64,000 bases of DNA from Anaerobacillus alkaliphilus (GTDB taxonomy: Bacteria; Bacillota; Bacilli; Bacillales; Anaerobacillaceae), in the NCBI RefSeq assembly GCF_004116265.1, contig NZ_QOUX01000047.1, forward strand, positions 186,001 through 250,000, read 5' to 3'. Of this stretch, positions 25,962 through 37,734 are shown piece by piece (position 1 is the first letter of the stretch; each line of letters opens with the position of its first letter). A program made the position numbers and the translations under genes. The notes under the pieces were generated by a model that made no database searches, had not been told where the DNA came from, and worked only from the letters and a program-made list of their open reading frames with translations.

Positions 25962-28389
25962 GGAAGTCGAGCTAGTCGTAATTGACACTGAGATTTGTTC
26001 AGTTGTAATTAAGGGGCGCCCTTTTCACCCGAAATATGAAAGCTTACAACATTACCTTAGTATGGATTTTCATGATCTGATGCAATTAGATGTACATGGT
26101 GAGGGACTTAAAGAAGTTCGTGTCTTTGATGTGGGTACTAGAGAGTTAGTACCCCACACTCATCATCGTCCAATCTTCTTTGAAAATAGTGTTTATCAAG
26201 TGATGGTGTTCCCCAAACATGACGAAGATCTTATTTTTCATCATGAAAATCCGTCACTTAGAAGAGCAGTTACCCCTCTCTATAATCAAAAGATCTTGGC
26301 TGGGAACTTGCATTTTCAAAATGATATTGGCCTTTCGACGTTCGAGATCCGTGAAGAAAATAAGACTATTTTAGAAGTAACGTTAGAGGTATTTCCTTCA
26401 AAGTTAGATTACAAACGAGACTATCAGAAGTTATTAGAAGAGGTAAATGACGAAATCTATAATCTGGCTTACCATTTCATTAAGAAGACCTATCTTGGTG
26501 CAAAAACGAAATTAGATGGAACTCCGTCTTTAGCGGAGTTTTACCGACTTATTAGTGTTCATTTTGCAACGTTTTTAGATGCCATACATCGAATTGAACG
26601 ACAACCTCATCATAAGCTAGTGAAAGTTCATGAAAAAAAGCGTGGGGATCAACTACAAAGACTAGATACAAAAGGACGAGCTTACCTAAGGAAGAGAGCA
26701 CATGTTTTTGTCGACGTAGAAAATGGTATCCGAATTCAGGAACGAACATTAATGCCTACCGAAGGCTTAAAGATGAAAAAAACGCTAACTTACGACACAA
26801 CCGAAAATCGCTATGTTAAGTGGATGATGGGTAGGTTGTTACAGAAGTTAGAACTACTGCACCAAAAGCTATCAACAAATCATCGTAGGCAAGAGGTTGA
26901 ACTAGATCAAGAACTGTTTTCAAAAATTGACACAATGATCAAAGAGATAAAAATGAAAAGAAAGAATGTATTTTGGAGAGACATTGGTAGTCTAGATCGA
27001 TCGGTCATGAGTTTAGTATTACAGATGGCTCCAGGTTATCGTGATGCGTTTAAAATCTATTTGACCGTTTCAAAAGGCCTCTCATTGCAAGGTAAGCTCT
27101 ATCAAATGTCAGTAAAAGATGTTGCTACGTTATATGAGTACTGGACATACCTGAAACTCGGTCAAATCCTAGCACGTAAATATGAACAAGTCAGCCAAGA
27201 CATCATTAAAGTGAGTAGGGACGGTTTATACGTGAACTTAGAGTCAAATACAACCGCTAGACGAGTATTTAAACATCCAATTACTAACGAAAAAATAGAG
27301 CTAACATACCAAAAGAGAGAAGGAAATCTTCCAACTGTCCAACAAAAGCCAGATGTCATGTTAACAATTGCGAAAAAAGGGAAGGACTATGCCTTTAACT
27401 ATATATTTGATGCCAAATACCGAATTGATTTTGCTGCTGAGAATACGTATTATGGTAGCCGCTACCAAACAGCTGGTCCGTTAGAGGAAGACATTAATAC
27501 CATGCATAGGTATAGAGACTCCATCGTTGTAAAACAAAACGGTCCATATGAACGGAACGCCTTTGGTGCCTATGTCTTGTTTCCGTGGGGTGATGAGACA
27601 TCCTATCAAAGCCATGATTTCTATAAGAGTATTGGCGAAGTAAATATTGGCGGGTTACCGTTCCTACCAAATGCAACTGATCTAGTTGAAAGGCTTGTGG
27701 AACACCTTATTGACAAGAGTCCTGAAGAAATACTTGAAGAAGGAATATTACCAAGAGGTGTAAAAGAAGAATGGATTTCATCACTAGATGATAAAGTCTT
27801 AGTAGCTGTCGTCTCCTCAAAAGATCAATATCAAAAATCCATGCATAATCGTACTCTAACAATACCTAACGAACACTTAAAGAAGGGGTGGCAAGAAGCT
27901 AGTTACTTAGCGCTGTATATTAGCAAAGAAACTGGGCTACAAAACGGAATAAAATACTATGCGAAAATAAATTCAGTTGAAGCCAGAAATAATTCAATAG
28001 CATTTAGTACAGATGTGTGGGAAGAGCTCAGTGTACTTATTAAACCAGTCAATTATGGTGTAGCAGCTAGTGCGATAACAACATTGAATCAGTTAAGAGA
28101 AGCTAAAGAACTTCCAGAGCTATTTATGAAGTCTGCCGACGAGCTGGTAGTGTGGAGAATGTTAAGAAGAGTTTCCGATCAAATTAAGGTGGATTTAGAT
28201 AATCCTAAAATTGATAAAGCCGATAGGGTCCATTCATATAAGATCAAGGATTTAGAAGTAAGGTTTAGATATGATACGATGGAGATTGAAATTATAAAGG
28301 GGCAATTAACTAATACTATAGTGTTTGATACTTTGCAAAAACAGCCGACTTTTGTATTTAAGACGATAACAAGTGAATTGCAATCATAA
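25924..28389 (+). CDS. McrC-like nuclease subunit (DUF2357)
   Basis: 821-residue partner of the McrB-like motor, ATG behind AGGAGG inside the end of that gene. It has a beta-rich N-terminus, a DUF2357-type helical middle ('TLTYDTTENRYVKWMMGRLL', about 288-305) and a PD-(D/E)XK core: 'PDVMLTI' and 'FNYIFDAKYRI' (D-A-K at about 497-499). A further about 150-residue C-terminal domain (from about 600) binds ligand or RNA in some relatives (EVE-like pattern 'ALYISKETGLQNGIKYYAKI'). Predicted to cut modified foreign DNA when driven by McrB. Confidence 0.85.
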   Translation: MTMALLPSGSAHEEVELVVIDTEICSVVIKGRPFHPKYESLQHYLSMDFHDLMQLDVHGEGLKEVRVFDVGTRELVPHTHHRPIFFENSVYQVMVFPKHDEDLIFHHENPSLRRAVTPLYNQKILAGNLHFQNDIGLSTFEIREENKTILEVTLEVFPSKLDYKRDYQKLLEEVNDEIYNLAYHFIKKTYLGAKTKLDGTPSLAEFYRLISVHFATFLDAIHRIERQPHHKLVKVHEKKRGDQLQRLDTKGRAYLRKRAHVFVDVENGIRIQERTLMPTEGLKMKKTLTYDTTENRYVKWMMGRLLQKLELLHQKLSTNHRRQEVELDQELFSKIDTMIKEIKMKRKNVFWRDIGSLDRSVMSLVLQMAPGYRDAFKIYLTVSKGLSLQGKLYQMSVKDVATLYEYWTYLKLGQILARKYEQVSQDIIKVSRDGLYVNLESNTTARRVFKHPITNEKIELTYQKREGNLPTVQQKPDVMLTIAKKGKDYAFNYIFDAKYRIDFAAENTYYGSRYQTAGPLEEDINTMHRYRDSIVVKQNGPYERNAFGAYVLFPWGDETSYQSHDFYKSIGEVNIGGLPFLPNATDLVERLVEHLIDKSPEEILEEGILPRGVKEEWISSLDDKVLVAVVSSKDQYQKSMHNRTLTIPNEHLKKGWQEASYLALYISKETGLQNGIKYYAKINSVEARNNSIAFSTDVWEELSVLIKPVNYGVAASAITTLNQLREAKELPELFMKSADELVVWRMLRRVSDQIKVDLDNPKIDKADRVHSYKIKDLEVRFRYDTMEIEIIKGQLTNTIVFDTLQKQPTFVFKTITSELQS

Positions 28390-28407
28390 TAAATAGGGGG
28401 AGACATT

Positions 28408-28790
28408 TTGAAGAGATTATGTGTAATCCCATGCGGATCAAAAAAGATATGGAGTAAACACCCAAATAATGGTCCAACTATTGCTAGGGATGTATATGTT
28501 GGCAGCTTCGGAAAGGCTTGCCAAAAATATGCAACAACTTTCTTTAGTGATTGGGTAATTCTCTCAGCGAAATATTGATTTTTGTTTCCTGATGAATTGA
28601 CCCCAAAAAATTATGACGTTTCTTACAATACGAAATCAAGTGAAGTAATAACTTTGTCTAAGTTAAGAAAAATTAGTCTATCCATTAAATAGGTTGGAAA
28701 GGGATAGGTTATAATGTTGTAGAAATTGAATAATGCTGTGAGGGAAAAGAAAGAAGTCAACAAATAAGTTATAATGAATAAAACTGCCCC
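28408..28790 (+). pseudogene. DUF6884-type protein, broken
   Basis: TTG start with AGGGGG, then 'KRLCVIPCGSKKIWSKHP' and 'VYVGSFGKACQKYATTFF', a DUF6884 pattern. It ends at TGA 28576-28578 where GGA would give the expected 'LSAKYGFLFPDELTPKNYDV'. The frame stops again at 28690; later pieces ('IGWKGIGYNVVEIE') continue in another frame. So there is at least one nonsense mutation and two frameshifts. Members are often found inside defence islands. Confidence 0.7.
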
Positions 28791-29160
28791 GGTCGTAACA
28801 GAGTTTGTTAATTTGGTTAAATTAAAGCAAAAACAAAAATTAAATCAGAGCTACATTGCTACGAAGGATAACACAAAATTTGTGGGATTAGATCGTTTAG
28901 AAGAACAGATACACGATCAAGTAAAAGAAGGTGTGCATGCCCCAATAATTCAAGAATTCCAATGCTTAAGAGAGGTTGCTTTGGTAACTATGACAAGTAT
29001 AGTAGCTGAATTTGGATCTTTTTAAACGGTTCAATCCAAAACATTTGATGGCGTATACTAAGTTGGCCCAAGTGAAGTTCTAGAGGTGAGCTTCGAAGAC
29101 AATCCTGGACCGGGTTTTGTATTTCCGCTGTTGGATTGGGAAGGAATATGTAAAAATTAA
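28774..29160 (+). other. unassigned coding-like stretch
   Basis: An open frame of 83 codons (28774-29025, 'NLVKLKQKQKLNQSYIATKD...') without ribosome site, followed by further coding-like words interrupted by stops. Probably part of a decayed gene; no family seen. Confidence 0.3.
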
Positions 29161-29208
29161 AGTGGATTATTATCTATATCTACTATTTTTCTAAAAGGAG
29201 TGTAAAAC

Positions 29209-31308
29209 TTGTTAAAAGACAAATTAAGATACAATGAAGAAGTGAAACCCAATACTGCAATATTAATGGAATTAAAAGAGAAGCTTCCGGAATTTTTTAC
29301 TGCTAATAAATATGATGAGGATGGAAATTTGATTGAAGAATGTAAGTTTGATCTGGAAAAATTCCAACACGCCTTAAAAGATAATAACATAAATACGCTG
29401 TCGAGTGGAAATCGACTAGAATTTATTGGGAAGGATTACGCAAAAAAACAAGTTGGAGAATCTTCAACAACAGTAATAGTTCCAGATAATGATCATAATA
29501 ATGCAGAAAAAAATAAAAGAAGTAAGAATTTATTTTTTACGGGTGATAACTTAGAAGTATTACGTCATTTGCAAAATAATTATAACAATTTAATTGATAT
29601 GATTTACATAGATCCTCCGTACAATACTGGTTCTGATGGATTTGTTTACCCTGATAAATTTGAGTACAGTGATCAAGTATTAAAAAATATGTTTGGATTG
29701 AACGATACAGAACTTAAACGTTTGAAAAGTATCCAAGGTAAAGCTACTCATTCCGCATGGTTAACTTTTATGTATCCAAGACTTTGGTTATCTAAAAGAT
29801 TATTAACAGAAGAAGGTGTTGTTTTTATAAGTGTTGATGATAATGAACAGACCAATACAAAAATATTATGTGATGAATTATTTGGGGAAGGAAATTTTTT
29901 AGGGCAAATTATTTTACAAACAGCAACTGATAACAATCCAACACAAATTGCTACAGAACATGAGTATATGCTCTGTTATGCAAAAAATAAAGGGCTTTTA
30001 GAACCTTGGTATGCAAAAAGTCAAGGTGCTGAACAAATACAAGATAAATATAAAAGTTTAGTATCTAAATATGGAAGCGATATAGATACAATTCAAAAGG
30101 AATTAAGAACATGGATAAAAGTCAATAAAGACGAACTTCCTAGAGTAACGCATTATGACAATGTAGATCTTAAGGGGGTATTTCATGACGGGGATATTGC
30201 AAACACAAAATTTGGTGGATATGAATTTGAAATAATTCATCCAGTGACAAAAAAGCCGGTTAAAATACCACCAAAGGGATATAGATATCCTGAAAGTACA
30301 TTAAGAGAAATGATTAAAAATGATGATATTGTATTCGGTAAAGATGAGACTGTGTTAATAAAACCCAAAAAGAGACTAGAAAATGTAAAAGATCTACTAA
30401 GAACCATAATTTATGAAGATGGTAGAACATCGACAAATAGAGTTAATCAATTAGTCGGTAAGGATGTTTTTAATAATCCAAAATCGGATCGAGTTTTAAA
30501 AAGATTATTAGAATTTGTACTTTCAAATAAAAAGGACTCAATCATATTAGATTTCTTTGCTGGGTCGGCAACTACAGCTGATGCTGTTATGCAATTGAAC
30601 GCTGATGATAATGGGATGCGTCAATTTATTATGGTTCAGCTTCCTGAAAGAACATATTATATAAATTCAGATGGAATAAAAACCCCCAAAAAAGGGAGCG
30701 AATCAGCCTTTAAGGCTGGTTATATGTCTATCGATGAAATTAGTCGTGAACGTATAAAAAGAGCTAGTGAAAAAATTCAAGAAGAATCGGGATCAACACT
30801 TCCAGAAAATTTTGATGGAGGGTTTAAGCATTATCGGGTGGTCTCACCTGAGCAACCAACTTTGGATGATTTAGAATCGTTCGATATGGATACAGGGCAA
30901 TTCATAGATAGTAGTGGTCGGTTAAAGTTACTTCTAGAAAGTGGATTTGATGATATGATTCAGCCTTTTTCATCAGAAGGATTGAAAGTTGATGGGAATT
31001 CAAGTGGTCAAGATACAATTAAAACAACTTGGCTTGTATCAGATGGTTATAAATTGGATATTGATGTTGAAAAAGTTGATTTAAAAGGTTATCAAGCATT
31101 TTACGTTGGTAGTAGTCGATTATATTTAATTAATGAACACTGGAGATCCGAACAAACTAGAGAACTTTTAAACATTATTGGTACTAATAAGTTAACTGTT
31201 CAAACTATTGTTATCTATGGTTATTCTTTTGATTTGGAAAGTATAAGGGAACTTGAGATTGGCTTGAAGCAACTAAATAGTAAAGTCAATTTGGTAAAAA
31301 GGTACTAG
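29209..31308 (+). CDS. mod: type III restriction-modification Mod subunit
   Basis: 699-residue adenine-N6 methyltransferase, TTG start with AAAAGGAG. Beta-class motif order: target motif DPPYNTG at 135-141, then the S-adenosylmethionine motif '[14 protein letters not shown]' at 448-461, with a target-recognition region between them. The Mod subunit both methylates host sites and guides the Res subunit. The gene heads a tight four-gene operon (17, 10 and -17 base spacings). Confidence 0.92.
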   Translation: MLKDKLRYNEEVKPNTAILMELKEKLPEFFTANKYDEDGNLIEECKFDLEKFQHALKDNNINTLSSGNRLEFIGKDYAKKQVGESSTTVIVPDNDHNNAEKNKRSKNLFFTGDNLEVLRHLQNNYNNLIDMIYIDPPYNTGSDGFVYPDKFEYSDQVLKNMFGLNDTELKRLKSIQGKATHSAWLTFMYPRLWLSKRLLTEEGVVFISVDDNEQTNTKILCDELFGEGNFLGQIILQTATDNNPTQIATEHEYMLCYAKNKGLLEPWYAKSQGAEQIQDKYKSLVSKYGSDIDTIQKELRTWIKVNKDELPRVTHYDNVDLKGVFHDGDIANTKFGGYEFEIIHPVTKKPVKIPPKGYRYPESTLREMIKNDDIVFGKDETVLIKPKKRLENVKDLLRTIIYEDGRTSTNRVNQLVGKDVFNNPKSDRVLKRLLEFVLSNKKDSIILDFFAGSATTADAVMQLNADDNGMRQFIMVQLPERTYYINSDGIKTPKKGSESAFKAGYMSIDEISRERIKRASEKIQEESGSTLPENFDGGFKHYRVVSPEQPTLDDLESFDMDTGQFIDSSGRLKLLLESGFDDMIQPFSSEGLKVDGNSSGQDTIKTTWLVSDGYKLDIDVEKVDLKGYQAFYVGSSRLYLINEHWRSEQTRELLNIIGTNKLTVQTIVIYGYSFDLESIRELEIGLKQLNSKVNLVKRY

Positions 31309-31325
31309 GGGGTAGAGAATACAAA

Positions 31326-34295
31326 ATGAAGATATTATTAGAAGAGCTACCTCATCAAGAAGATAGTCTAAAAGCTATTATGGACAGTTTTACAGGGATA
31401 GATAATAAATCTGATAATTCCGTTGCAAATGATGAATATGCAAATCCATTTATTCGTGAAAGCTATAAAGAAGTATCAAATATCGATGTAAAAATGGAGA
31501 CAGGTACGGGTAAAACCTATGTCTACACAAGGTTAATGTACGAAATGCATCTGCAGTATGGAATTTTTAAATTTGTAATTGTAGTTCCTAGTCCTGCGAT
31601 TAAAGAAGGAACAAAAAGTTTTATACAAAGTGCATATGCAAAACAACACTTTGCTCAATTTTATGAAAATACTAAGATTGAATTGAACGTGATTAATGCG
31701 GGTGATTTTAAATCGAAATCTGGTCGTAAAAACTTTCCAGCACAATTACTTGATTTTGTTGAAGGCAGTAGACAAAACTCTAATACGATTCAAGTTCTAT
31801 TGATTAATGCCGGAATGTTAAATTCTTCAAGTATGAAGAACTCAGATTATGATCAGACATTATTTGGTGGCGTAACAAACCCAATTGAAGGAATACAGAA
31901 TACTCGTCCAATAGTCATTATTGATGAGCCACACCGTTTCCCAAGAGATAAGGCAAATTATAAAGCAATTGAAGCCATCAAACCTCAGATGATTGTACGT
32001 TTTGGTGCAACTTTTCCTGAGGTAACTATAGGTAAAGGGAAAAATAAAATAACAAAGAAAGATTATTTTCGTCAAAAACCACAGTATGATTTGAATTCAA
32101 TCGAAAGTTTTAATAATGGATTAGTAAAAGGAATAGATATTTACTATCCTAATTTAACTGAAGAACAAGCACAAAATCGCTACGTAGTAGACAGCGTAAG
32201 TGCAAAAGAAATAGTACTTAAGCAAAATGGTAAGAGTTGGATATTAGGTGTCGGTGATAATTTAGCAGAAGTAGACTCAGGTTTCGAAGGTGACATTGAA
32301 TATGCTGGTTCGAAAATGTTAAGTAATGAATTGGAACTTGAAAAAGGGATGAGTTTGATTCCTGGAACGTATCGTTCTTCTTATCAAGAACTAATCGTTA
32401 AAGATACAATTGATAAGCATTTTGAAATTGAACAAGCAAATTTTTTAAGAAATAATCAAAGAGAAAACAATTCACCAAGAATCAAAACGTTAAGTCTTTT
32501 TTTCATTGATAACATTAATAGCTATCGTCAAAAAGATGGTTGGTTAAAAGATACATTTGAACGTTTATTGAAAGAAAAAATTGCTCGCTTAGTAGCTGAA
32601 TATGAATTCAAACGTCTTCCTAGGGAACAAGAATATTTACAATTTTTAAGAGCTACTCAGGAGAGTTTAAGTTTAGGTAATGATAAACAAAACGTTCATG
32701 CAGGGTATTTTGGTGAAGACAGAGGTTCTGGTGATGAAGCCATTCAATCACAGGTAGATGATATTTTGAAAAACAAAGAAAAACTATTAAGTTTCAAAGA
32801 TGAAAATGGAAATTGGCAAACAAGGCGTTTCTTATTTTCAAAATGGACATTACGTGAAGGTTGGGATAATCCAAACGTTTTTGTTATTGCAAAATTACGT
32901 ACTTCTGGGAGTGAAAATAGCAAGATTCAAGAAGTTGGTCGGGGTTTGAGATTGCCAGTTGATGAAACAGGACAGCGTATTCAACAAGATGAATGGCCAT
33001 CTAGACTTTCATTCTTAATTGGATATGATGAAAAAGATTTTGCCCAAAAACTGGTTGGTGAAATCAATAGTGACGTTAAAGTCCAGTTAAATGAAGAAAA
33101 ACTAACCGAGGAAATGATTCAATTAATAGTTAAAGAACGACTAAAATTAGATCCGGAATTTACAGACGAGAAATTACTAGAAGATTTAGATGAATTAGGA
33201 ATCATCACTCGCAAAAACGAATTTAAAAAAGCAATTGAAATTAAGGGTGTTCAGAAAAATGGATTTGAATGGTTGGTCGAATTTTATCCTGAATTGAATA
33301 CGAATCGTTTACGCGAAGGGAAAGTTGTAGAACAAAGAAAACCTACAGATAAAATTCGAATAAAATTAAGAAAAGAAAATTGGGAAAAAGTGAAAGAATT
33401 ATGGAGACAATTTTCTAACCGATATATGTTAGAATTTGATCGCATCCCTGAAACAGTTCATTTTATGACCGAGCAAATAATTGGAAATCCCGATTTGTTT
33501 GAACGAGAAATACCTATACAAATGAAAAAATCGTTATACGCCAGTCAAGACAAAAAGAGCGTTATTTTAAAAGAGCAAGAGGCTGAATATGAACGGGTAT
33601 ATTTACCAGGGATGGCTTATGGAAAGTTTGTTAAATCAATTAATTTAGCTACAGGAATTTCTGTTAAAGATATACACTCAAATTTATTCAAAGTTTTAAA
33701 ATCGGAATTGAAAGGTGATGCTAGATATTTAAGTGATGTATCATTACAAAACATTATAAGAGAATTTAAAAAACGGTTTGATGAAGTATTTGCACAGAGT
33801 TACGAATATAAAAAATTGGAATTTCGAGCCCGTACATCTATATTTAATCCAGAAACAGACAATTTTATAGATGATATCAATGCAGAAGTGATTGGTGTCA
33901 ATATAGATCAACATGCACATGAAGACAATCGTTACTTATATGAACTCCCACCCATGCGATACGATAGTGTAACACCCGAAAGAGAACTATTAAGACATCG
34001 CTATAATGATAAGGTAACTGTTTTTGGTAAGCTACCCAGACGAGCAATTCAAGTACCGAAATATACTGGAGGCTCCACAACTCCCGACTTTATTTATATG
34101 ATAGAAAAAGAAGATGAAACTAGTGTATATTTACTTGTTGAAACAAAGGCTGAAAATATGAGATTAGAGGATAAACGAATTATCGATATTCAAAAGAAAT
34201 TCTTTGATTCTTTAAAAGAAGACCACGTTGAATTTGAAGAGGTTACGAGTGCGCAACAAGTATATTCTACAATTAGAAAGTTGACTGAGGATTGA
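31326..34295 (+). CDS. res: type III restriction Res subunit
   Basis: 989 residues. N-terminal SF2 helicase with Walker A 'METGTGKT' (57-64), 'IIDEPHRFP' (about 198, DEPH box) and '[16 protein letters not shown]...[10 protein letters not shown]' (motifs V-VI, about 510-545). The C-terminal PD-(D/E)XK nuclease has 'TPDFIYMI' (D at 920) and 'LLVETKAE' (E-x-K about 939-941). It cuts unmodified DNA after ATP-dependent translocation when bound to Mod. All key motifs are intact. Confidence 0.92.
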   Translation: MKILLEELPHQEDSLKAIMDSFTGIDNKSDNSVANDEYANPFIRESYKEVSNIDVKMETGTGKTYVYTRLMYEMHLQYGIFKFVIVVPSPAIKEGTKSFIQSAYAKQHFAQFYENTKIELNVINAGDFKSKSGRKNFPAQLLDFVEGSRQNSNTIQVLLINAGMLNSSSMKNSDYDQTLFGGVTNPIEGIQNTRPIVIIDEPHRFPRDKANYKAIEAIKPQMIVRFGATFPEVTIGKGKNKITKKDYFRQKPQYDLNSIESFNNGLVKGIDIYYPNLTEEQAQNRYVVDSVSAKEIVLKQNGKSWILGVGDNLAEVDSGFEGDIEYAGSKMLSNELELEKGMSLIPGTYRSSYQELIVKDTIDKHFEIEQANFLRNNQRENNSPRIKTLSLFFIDNINSYRQKDGWLKDTFERLLKEKIARLVAEYEFKRLPREQEYLQFLRATQESLSLGNDKQNVHAGYFGEDRGSGDEAIQSQVDDILKNKEKLLSFKDENGNWQTRRFLFSKWTLREGWDNPNVFVIAKLRTSGSENSKIQEVGRGLRLPVDETGQRIQQDEWPSRLSFLIGYDEKDFAQKLVGEINSDVKVQLNEEKLTEEMIQLIVKERLKLDPEFTDEKLLEDLDELGIITRKNEFKKAIEIKGVQKNGFEWLVEFYPELNTNRLREGKVVEQRKPTDKIRIKLRKENWEKVKELWRQFSNRYMLEFDRIPETVHFMTEQIIGNPDLFEREIPIQMKKSLYASQDKKSVILKEQEAEYERVYLPGMAYGKFVKSINLATGISVKDIHSNLFKVLKSELKGDARYLSDVSLQNIIREFKKRFDEVFAQSYEYKKLEFRARTSIFNPETDNFIDDINAEVIGVNIDQHAHEDNRYLYELPPMRYDSVTPERELLRHRYNDKVTVFGKLPRRAIQVPKYTGGSTTPDFIYMIEKEDETSVYLLVETKAENMRLEDKRIIDIQKKFFDSLKEDHVEFEEVTSAQQVYSTIRKLTED

Positions 34296-34305
34296 GGGGA
34301 AAACA

Positions 34306-35583
34306 ATGGATAATAAAATTTCTTTATTAGAATTGGTTGGAAGCGGTCAGTTAATTAAAACTGGATCAAAACCCAAATTACCAATACAAGTTCCAAATGT
34401 AACTGATGGGATGTTAGATGTTTACCGGATTCCATTAGAATATCTTTATTATAATGACGAGAATGGTCGGATTGCTTCGGCTATTTCTCGGCAGGATGTT
34501 AAAATTGACCCAGCATTAGATAGCGTAAATGCTGAATACAATCAAATGATTGAAAAAATGATTATTGAAGATAATCCAGGAAAATTAAATAAGACAAAAA
34601 AATCTATCAAAGTGGATGGTCAAAAGGTATTTGGGTACGTGTTAGCAGATGGTCGAGTAATTGATGGGAATAGACGCTATACTGCTTTGAGACAACTTGC
34701 TAAAGAGACTGGAGAAACTTTCATGTTTGAAGCAGTTGTCTTGCCTTTTACTTATGAATCAAAGACAGAACGAGCAGAAATTAAGCGGCTTGAACTCGCT
34801 ATTCAAATGGGAACAGAAGAAAGACAAGCATATGATCCAGTAGACTTATCTGTAGATATTTATCAGACTGTAGTAGTGGATCAATTGATAAGTGAAGCGG
34901 ATTATTCTAAAGAAGCAAAAATTAGTAAAAAGGAAGTTTCAGACCGTATAGAGACAGTATTACTAATGCAAGACTTTTTAACTTTTATTAACGCAAGATC
35001 TACTGCATTTCATATTATTAAAGATACTAAACTTTTTACTCCGCTTTTTGAGCTTTCAAAAAAGTTATCTAGGCAATTTCCAAAAAAAGGTCCAATATAT
35101 GAACAAACAAAAATAACTGCTTTTGCTTTGTTAAGTAAAATGTTATCAGTTGGGGATGATACTGGGAGGGATATTCGAGAGTATTATAAAAATATTTTAG
35201 CAACTGATGCAAATAACAGCTTTAATGAATCGGTAGAAGGTTCAATTAACGATTTACAGGATAAATTAGAAGAAAAAACGATAAATTCTGCCACCGAGCT
35301 TCGACGCGCATTAGAGAATACAACACAAGAATTAAGAGAGATAAATTCAGAATATGTTCGAACAATGAATCGACAAAATCGCGGGAAAAATATTGATAGT
35401 TTTATAAGTGATGTTAAAGAGACACTGAATAGTCTAAAAGATATGCAAAAAGGTGACGGGCTGACTGGGAATTTGAATTTTAATAATTTTAGTAAAGATC
35501 AAATTAACGAAGTTCGAGAAAGTTTAATTCAAATAAACTTAATAAGCAGAGAGTTGATAGAAATTTATGATGATGAAATCTAA
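34306..35583 (+). CDS. ParB/sulfiredoxin-fold protein in type III operon
   Basis: 425 residues, AGGGGAAAAC-type ribosome site, 10 bases after res. The ParB-like domain is marked by 'ADGRVIDGNRRYTALRQL' (about 114-131), with the G-x-RR nucleotide-binding box. The rest is helical with a coiled-coil tail (340-400). ParB-fold proteins bind CTP/ATP or act in phosphorothioate and defence systems. Not part of classical type III systems, so probably an accessory sensor or loader. The stop overlaps the SNF2 start. Confidence 0.75.
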   Translation: MDNKISLLELVGSGQLIKTGSKPKLPIQVPNVTDGMLDVYRIPLEYLYYNDENGRIASAISRQDVKIDPALDSVNAEYNQMIEKMIIEDNPGKLNKTKKSIKVDGQKVFGYVLADGRVIDGNRRYTALRQLAKETGETFMFEAVVLPFTYESKTERAEIKRLELAIQMGTEERQAYDPVDLSVDIYQTVVVDQLISEADYSKEAKISKKEVSDRIETVLLMQDFLTFINARSTAFHIIKDTKLFTPLFELSKKLSRQFPKKGPIYEQTKITAFALLSKMLSVGDDTGRDIREYYKNILATDANNSFNESVEGSINDLQDKLEEKTINSATELRRALENTTQELREINSEYVRTMNRQNRGKNIDSFISDVKETLNSLKDMQKGDGLTGNLNFNNFSKDQINEVRESLIQINLISRELIEIYDDEI

Positions 35584-37453
35584 TCCTAGACTTGTTTCTG
35601 TAGAATTTGATGGAAAAGAATTTTTTCAACTTCAAGATACACCTAGAGAATATTTTAAACAGGGAAGAGTGAGACGCATATTAAATCGTTATCAAAGTTA
35701 TTTTATTTATTATGAGCACCTGTTGATTGATAGTCAATTAAATTATGTAGCATTACAAGAACTGATTGAAGAGATTAACGCAGCATTATCACGTATTGGT
35801 TCAGCGACTTTAGAGACCAGTTCTGAAATTCAAGCGTATATTCAACAAAATAAATATGCAATTTATGAACAACGTATCGCGGGAAGCACAATTAAATCAT
35901 CTGATGAACGATGGAAAGATGATCTAAATTCATTTAAAAACACTTTAGATGAAGAAATAACTCGACCATTGAAACCAGAACAGTTACAAGCTAGCTTTTA
36001 TTTATCTACAATGAAAAAAGCAGCCAACTTTTCAGTTCCAGGTGCAGGTAAAACAGCTATGATGTACGGAGCATATGCTTATTTAAGCAGTAAAAAAATT
36101 GGACAGGTGAGGCAATTATTAGTTGTCTCACCAATCAATGCCTTTGAAGCTTGGCGTACAGAGTATATTGAGGTATTTGGTAGGAAACGTTCTTTGTATT
36201 ATATGAATTTAAGAGATTCTAAATACCGAAATATCGGAAAAATCCGAACTGATTGGGGGAAAAGTGAAGTCATCGTTATCAATTATGAAGCTTTAGAAGG
36301 AAAATTATCTATTTTAAATGAATTAATTGATGAAAACACGATGATTGTATTTGACGAAGTTCACAGGATAAAAGGGATTGGGGGGAGAAGAGCGATTGCT
36401 GCTCTAAACCTAGGGCAAAAAGCTAGATACCATTATGTATTAACAGGAACACCAATTCCTAATAGTTATAAAGATATCTACAACTTTCTCCATTTACTCT
36501 ATGATAAAGAGTATGATTCCTTCTTTGGATGGGAAGTAAGAGATTTAGAAAACCCAGAAGTTGAAAAGATTAATGATAGAATTCAACCATTTTTTTGGCG
36601 AACCAATAAATCTAAATTAAATGTGCCAGAAGCAGAACCAGACAAATTGATTGTTGTAGAAGCAAATGAAAGGCAAAAACAATTAGTACAAGCAATATAT
36701 GAAAATGAAGGGAATATTTTGTCGCTTTATTTGCGCTTATTACAAGCGTCTACAAATCCTGCTTTATTGTTAGATAAAATAGAATATCAAGAATTAGGAT
36801 TTTTGGATGATGAATTTGATTTAACACAATTTAATGCATTAAATAATGAAGAGAGAGAAAAAGCAAGAAGGAATGCCTATAAACACTTACAAGTAGATAC
36901 AATTCCATCTCAAAAATTTGACAAAGGTATTCAAATAATAACCGAGTTAGTTAAGGATGGAAAAAAAGTTATTGTTTGGGGAATGTTTGTAAAAACGATG
37001 CAAAAAATTAAAAATGCTTTACAACAAAAAGGTATATCTGTAAATTTCGTTTACGGGGGGACACCAAAGGATGAACGGGTTCAACTAATTAATGATTTTC
37101 GTGATGGTAATGTATCAGTAATGATTTCCAATCCTAATACATTAGGTGAGTCTATTTCGCTACATCAAACTGTTCATGATGCTGTTTATTTTGAATATAA
37201 TTTCAATTTAACATTTATGTTACAATCAAGAGATCGTATCCATCGTCTAGGATTAAAAGAAGATCAATATACACGTTATTATTATTTAATGACTAAGGGG
37301 GATAGAGCACATGGTGGCTTTATTGACCAAGCAGTCTATGAAAGGTTAAAAGAAAAAGAACAAATAATGCTTGATGCTATCGATGGTGAATTACTAATTC
37401 CTGAGGTTACGGATGACTACTTAAGTGATGTCAAAAATATTATTCGAAATTGA
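35567..37453 (+). CDS. SNF2-like SF2 helicase in type III operon
   Basis: 628 residues, starting inside the ParB-like gene. SNF2/SF2 signatures: 'NFSVPGAGKTAMMYG' (Walker A, about 154-168), 'MIVFDEVHRIKG' (about 258), 'YVLTGTPIPNSYKDIYNFL' (about 290), 'VNFVYGGTPKDERVQLINDF' and 'LQSRDRIHRLG' (motifs V/VI, about 500-565). An N-terminal 120-residue helical domain precedes the motor; no nuclease domain is seen. Such translocases drive DNA remodelling in DISARM-like systems. Here it closes the four-gene operon, followed by a terminator. Confidence 0.82.
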   Translation: MMMKSNPRLVSVEFDGKEFFQLQDTPREYFKQGRVRRILNRYQSYFIYYEHLLIDSQLNYVALQELIEEINAALSRIGSATLETSSEIQAYIQQNKYAIYEQRIAGSTIKSSDERWKDDLNSFKNTLDEEITRPLKPEQLQASFYLSTMKKAANFSVPGAGKTAMMYGAYAYLSSKKIGQVRQLLVVSPINAFEAWRTEYIEVFGRKRSLYYMNLRDSKYRNIGKIRTDWGKSEVIVINYEALEGKLSILNELIDENTMIVFDEVHRIKGIGGRRAIAALNLGQKARYHYVLTGTPIPNSYKDIYNFLHLLYDKEYDSFFGWEVRDLENPEVEKINDRIQPFFWRTNKSKLNVPEAEPDKLIVVEANERQKQLVQAIYENEGNILSLYLRLLQASTNPALLLDKIEYQELGFLDDEFDLTQFNALNNEEREKARRNAYKHLQVDTIPSQKFDKGIQIITELVKDGKKVIVWGMFVKTMQKIKNALQQKGISVNFVYGGTPKDERVQLINDFRDGNVSVMISNPNTLGESISLHQTVHDAVYFEYNFNLTFMLQSRDRIHRLGLKEDQYTRYYYLMTKGDRAHGGFIDQAVYERLKEKEQIMLDAIDGELLIPEVTDDYLSDVKNIIRN

Positions 37454-37560
37454 TTTGATACTGATGCAGGGTATATTTAATAAACTTATATTTATTATGC
37501 ATAAATTTTACACATCACTAATGTAAAACCCTATAAATTCAATAATTTAACATAATTTCG

Positions 37561-37587
37561 ACCCCGACTACCGGGGTTTTCTTTTTT
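37561..37587 (+). terminator. intrinsic terminator of the Mod-Res-ParB-SNF2 operon
   Basis: ACCCCG / CGGGGT stem, 5-base loop, TTTTCTTTTTT tail; 100 bases after the SNF2 stop. Confidence 0.8.
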
Positions 37588-37734
37588 ATTGTCTTAGATC
37601 TATTTAGCAGTTCCATGCGCACTTGTCATGAGAGGAAAACAACTTATATGATGACAACGATATTAAAAATGTACTGCAATGAGGGCACTGACTACAGATA
37701 AAGATCGTCACCGATTTATCCAAACCCATTTAAA

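Noticed and set aside
23511-34080. Many minus-strand frames of 60-77 codons inside mcrB, mcrC-like, mod and res genes
   Set aside because: Shadows of strongly coding plus-strand genes.
29209-37453. Operon interpreted as canonical DISARM or BREX
   Set aside because: No DrmA/DrmB, PglZ, BrxC or similar genes; the first two genes are plainly type III Mod and Res.
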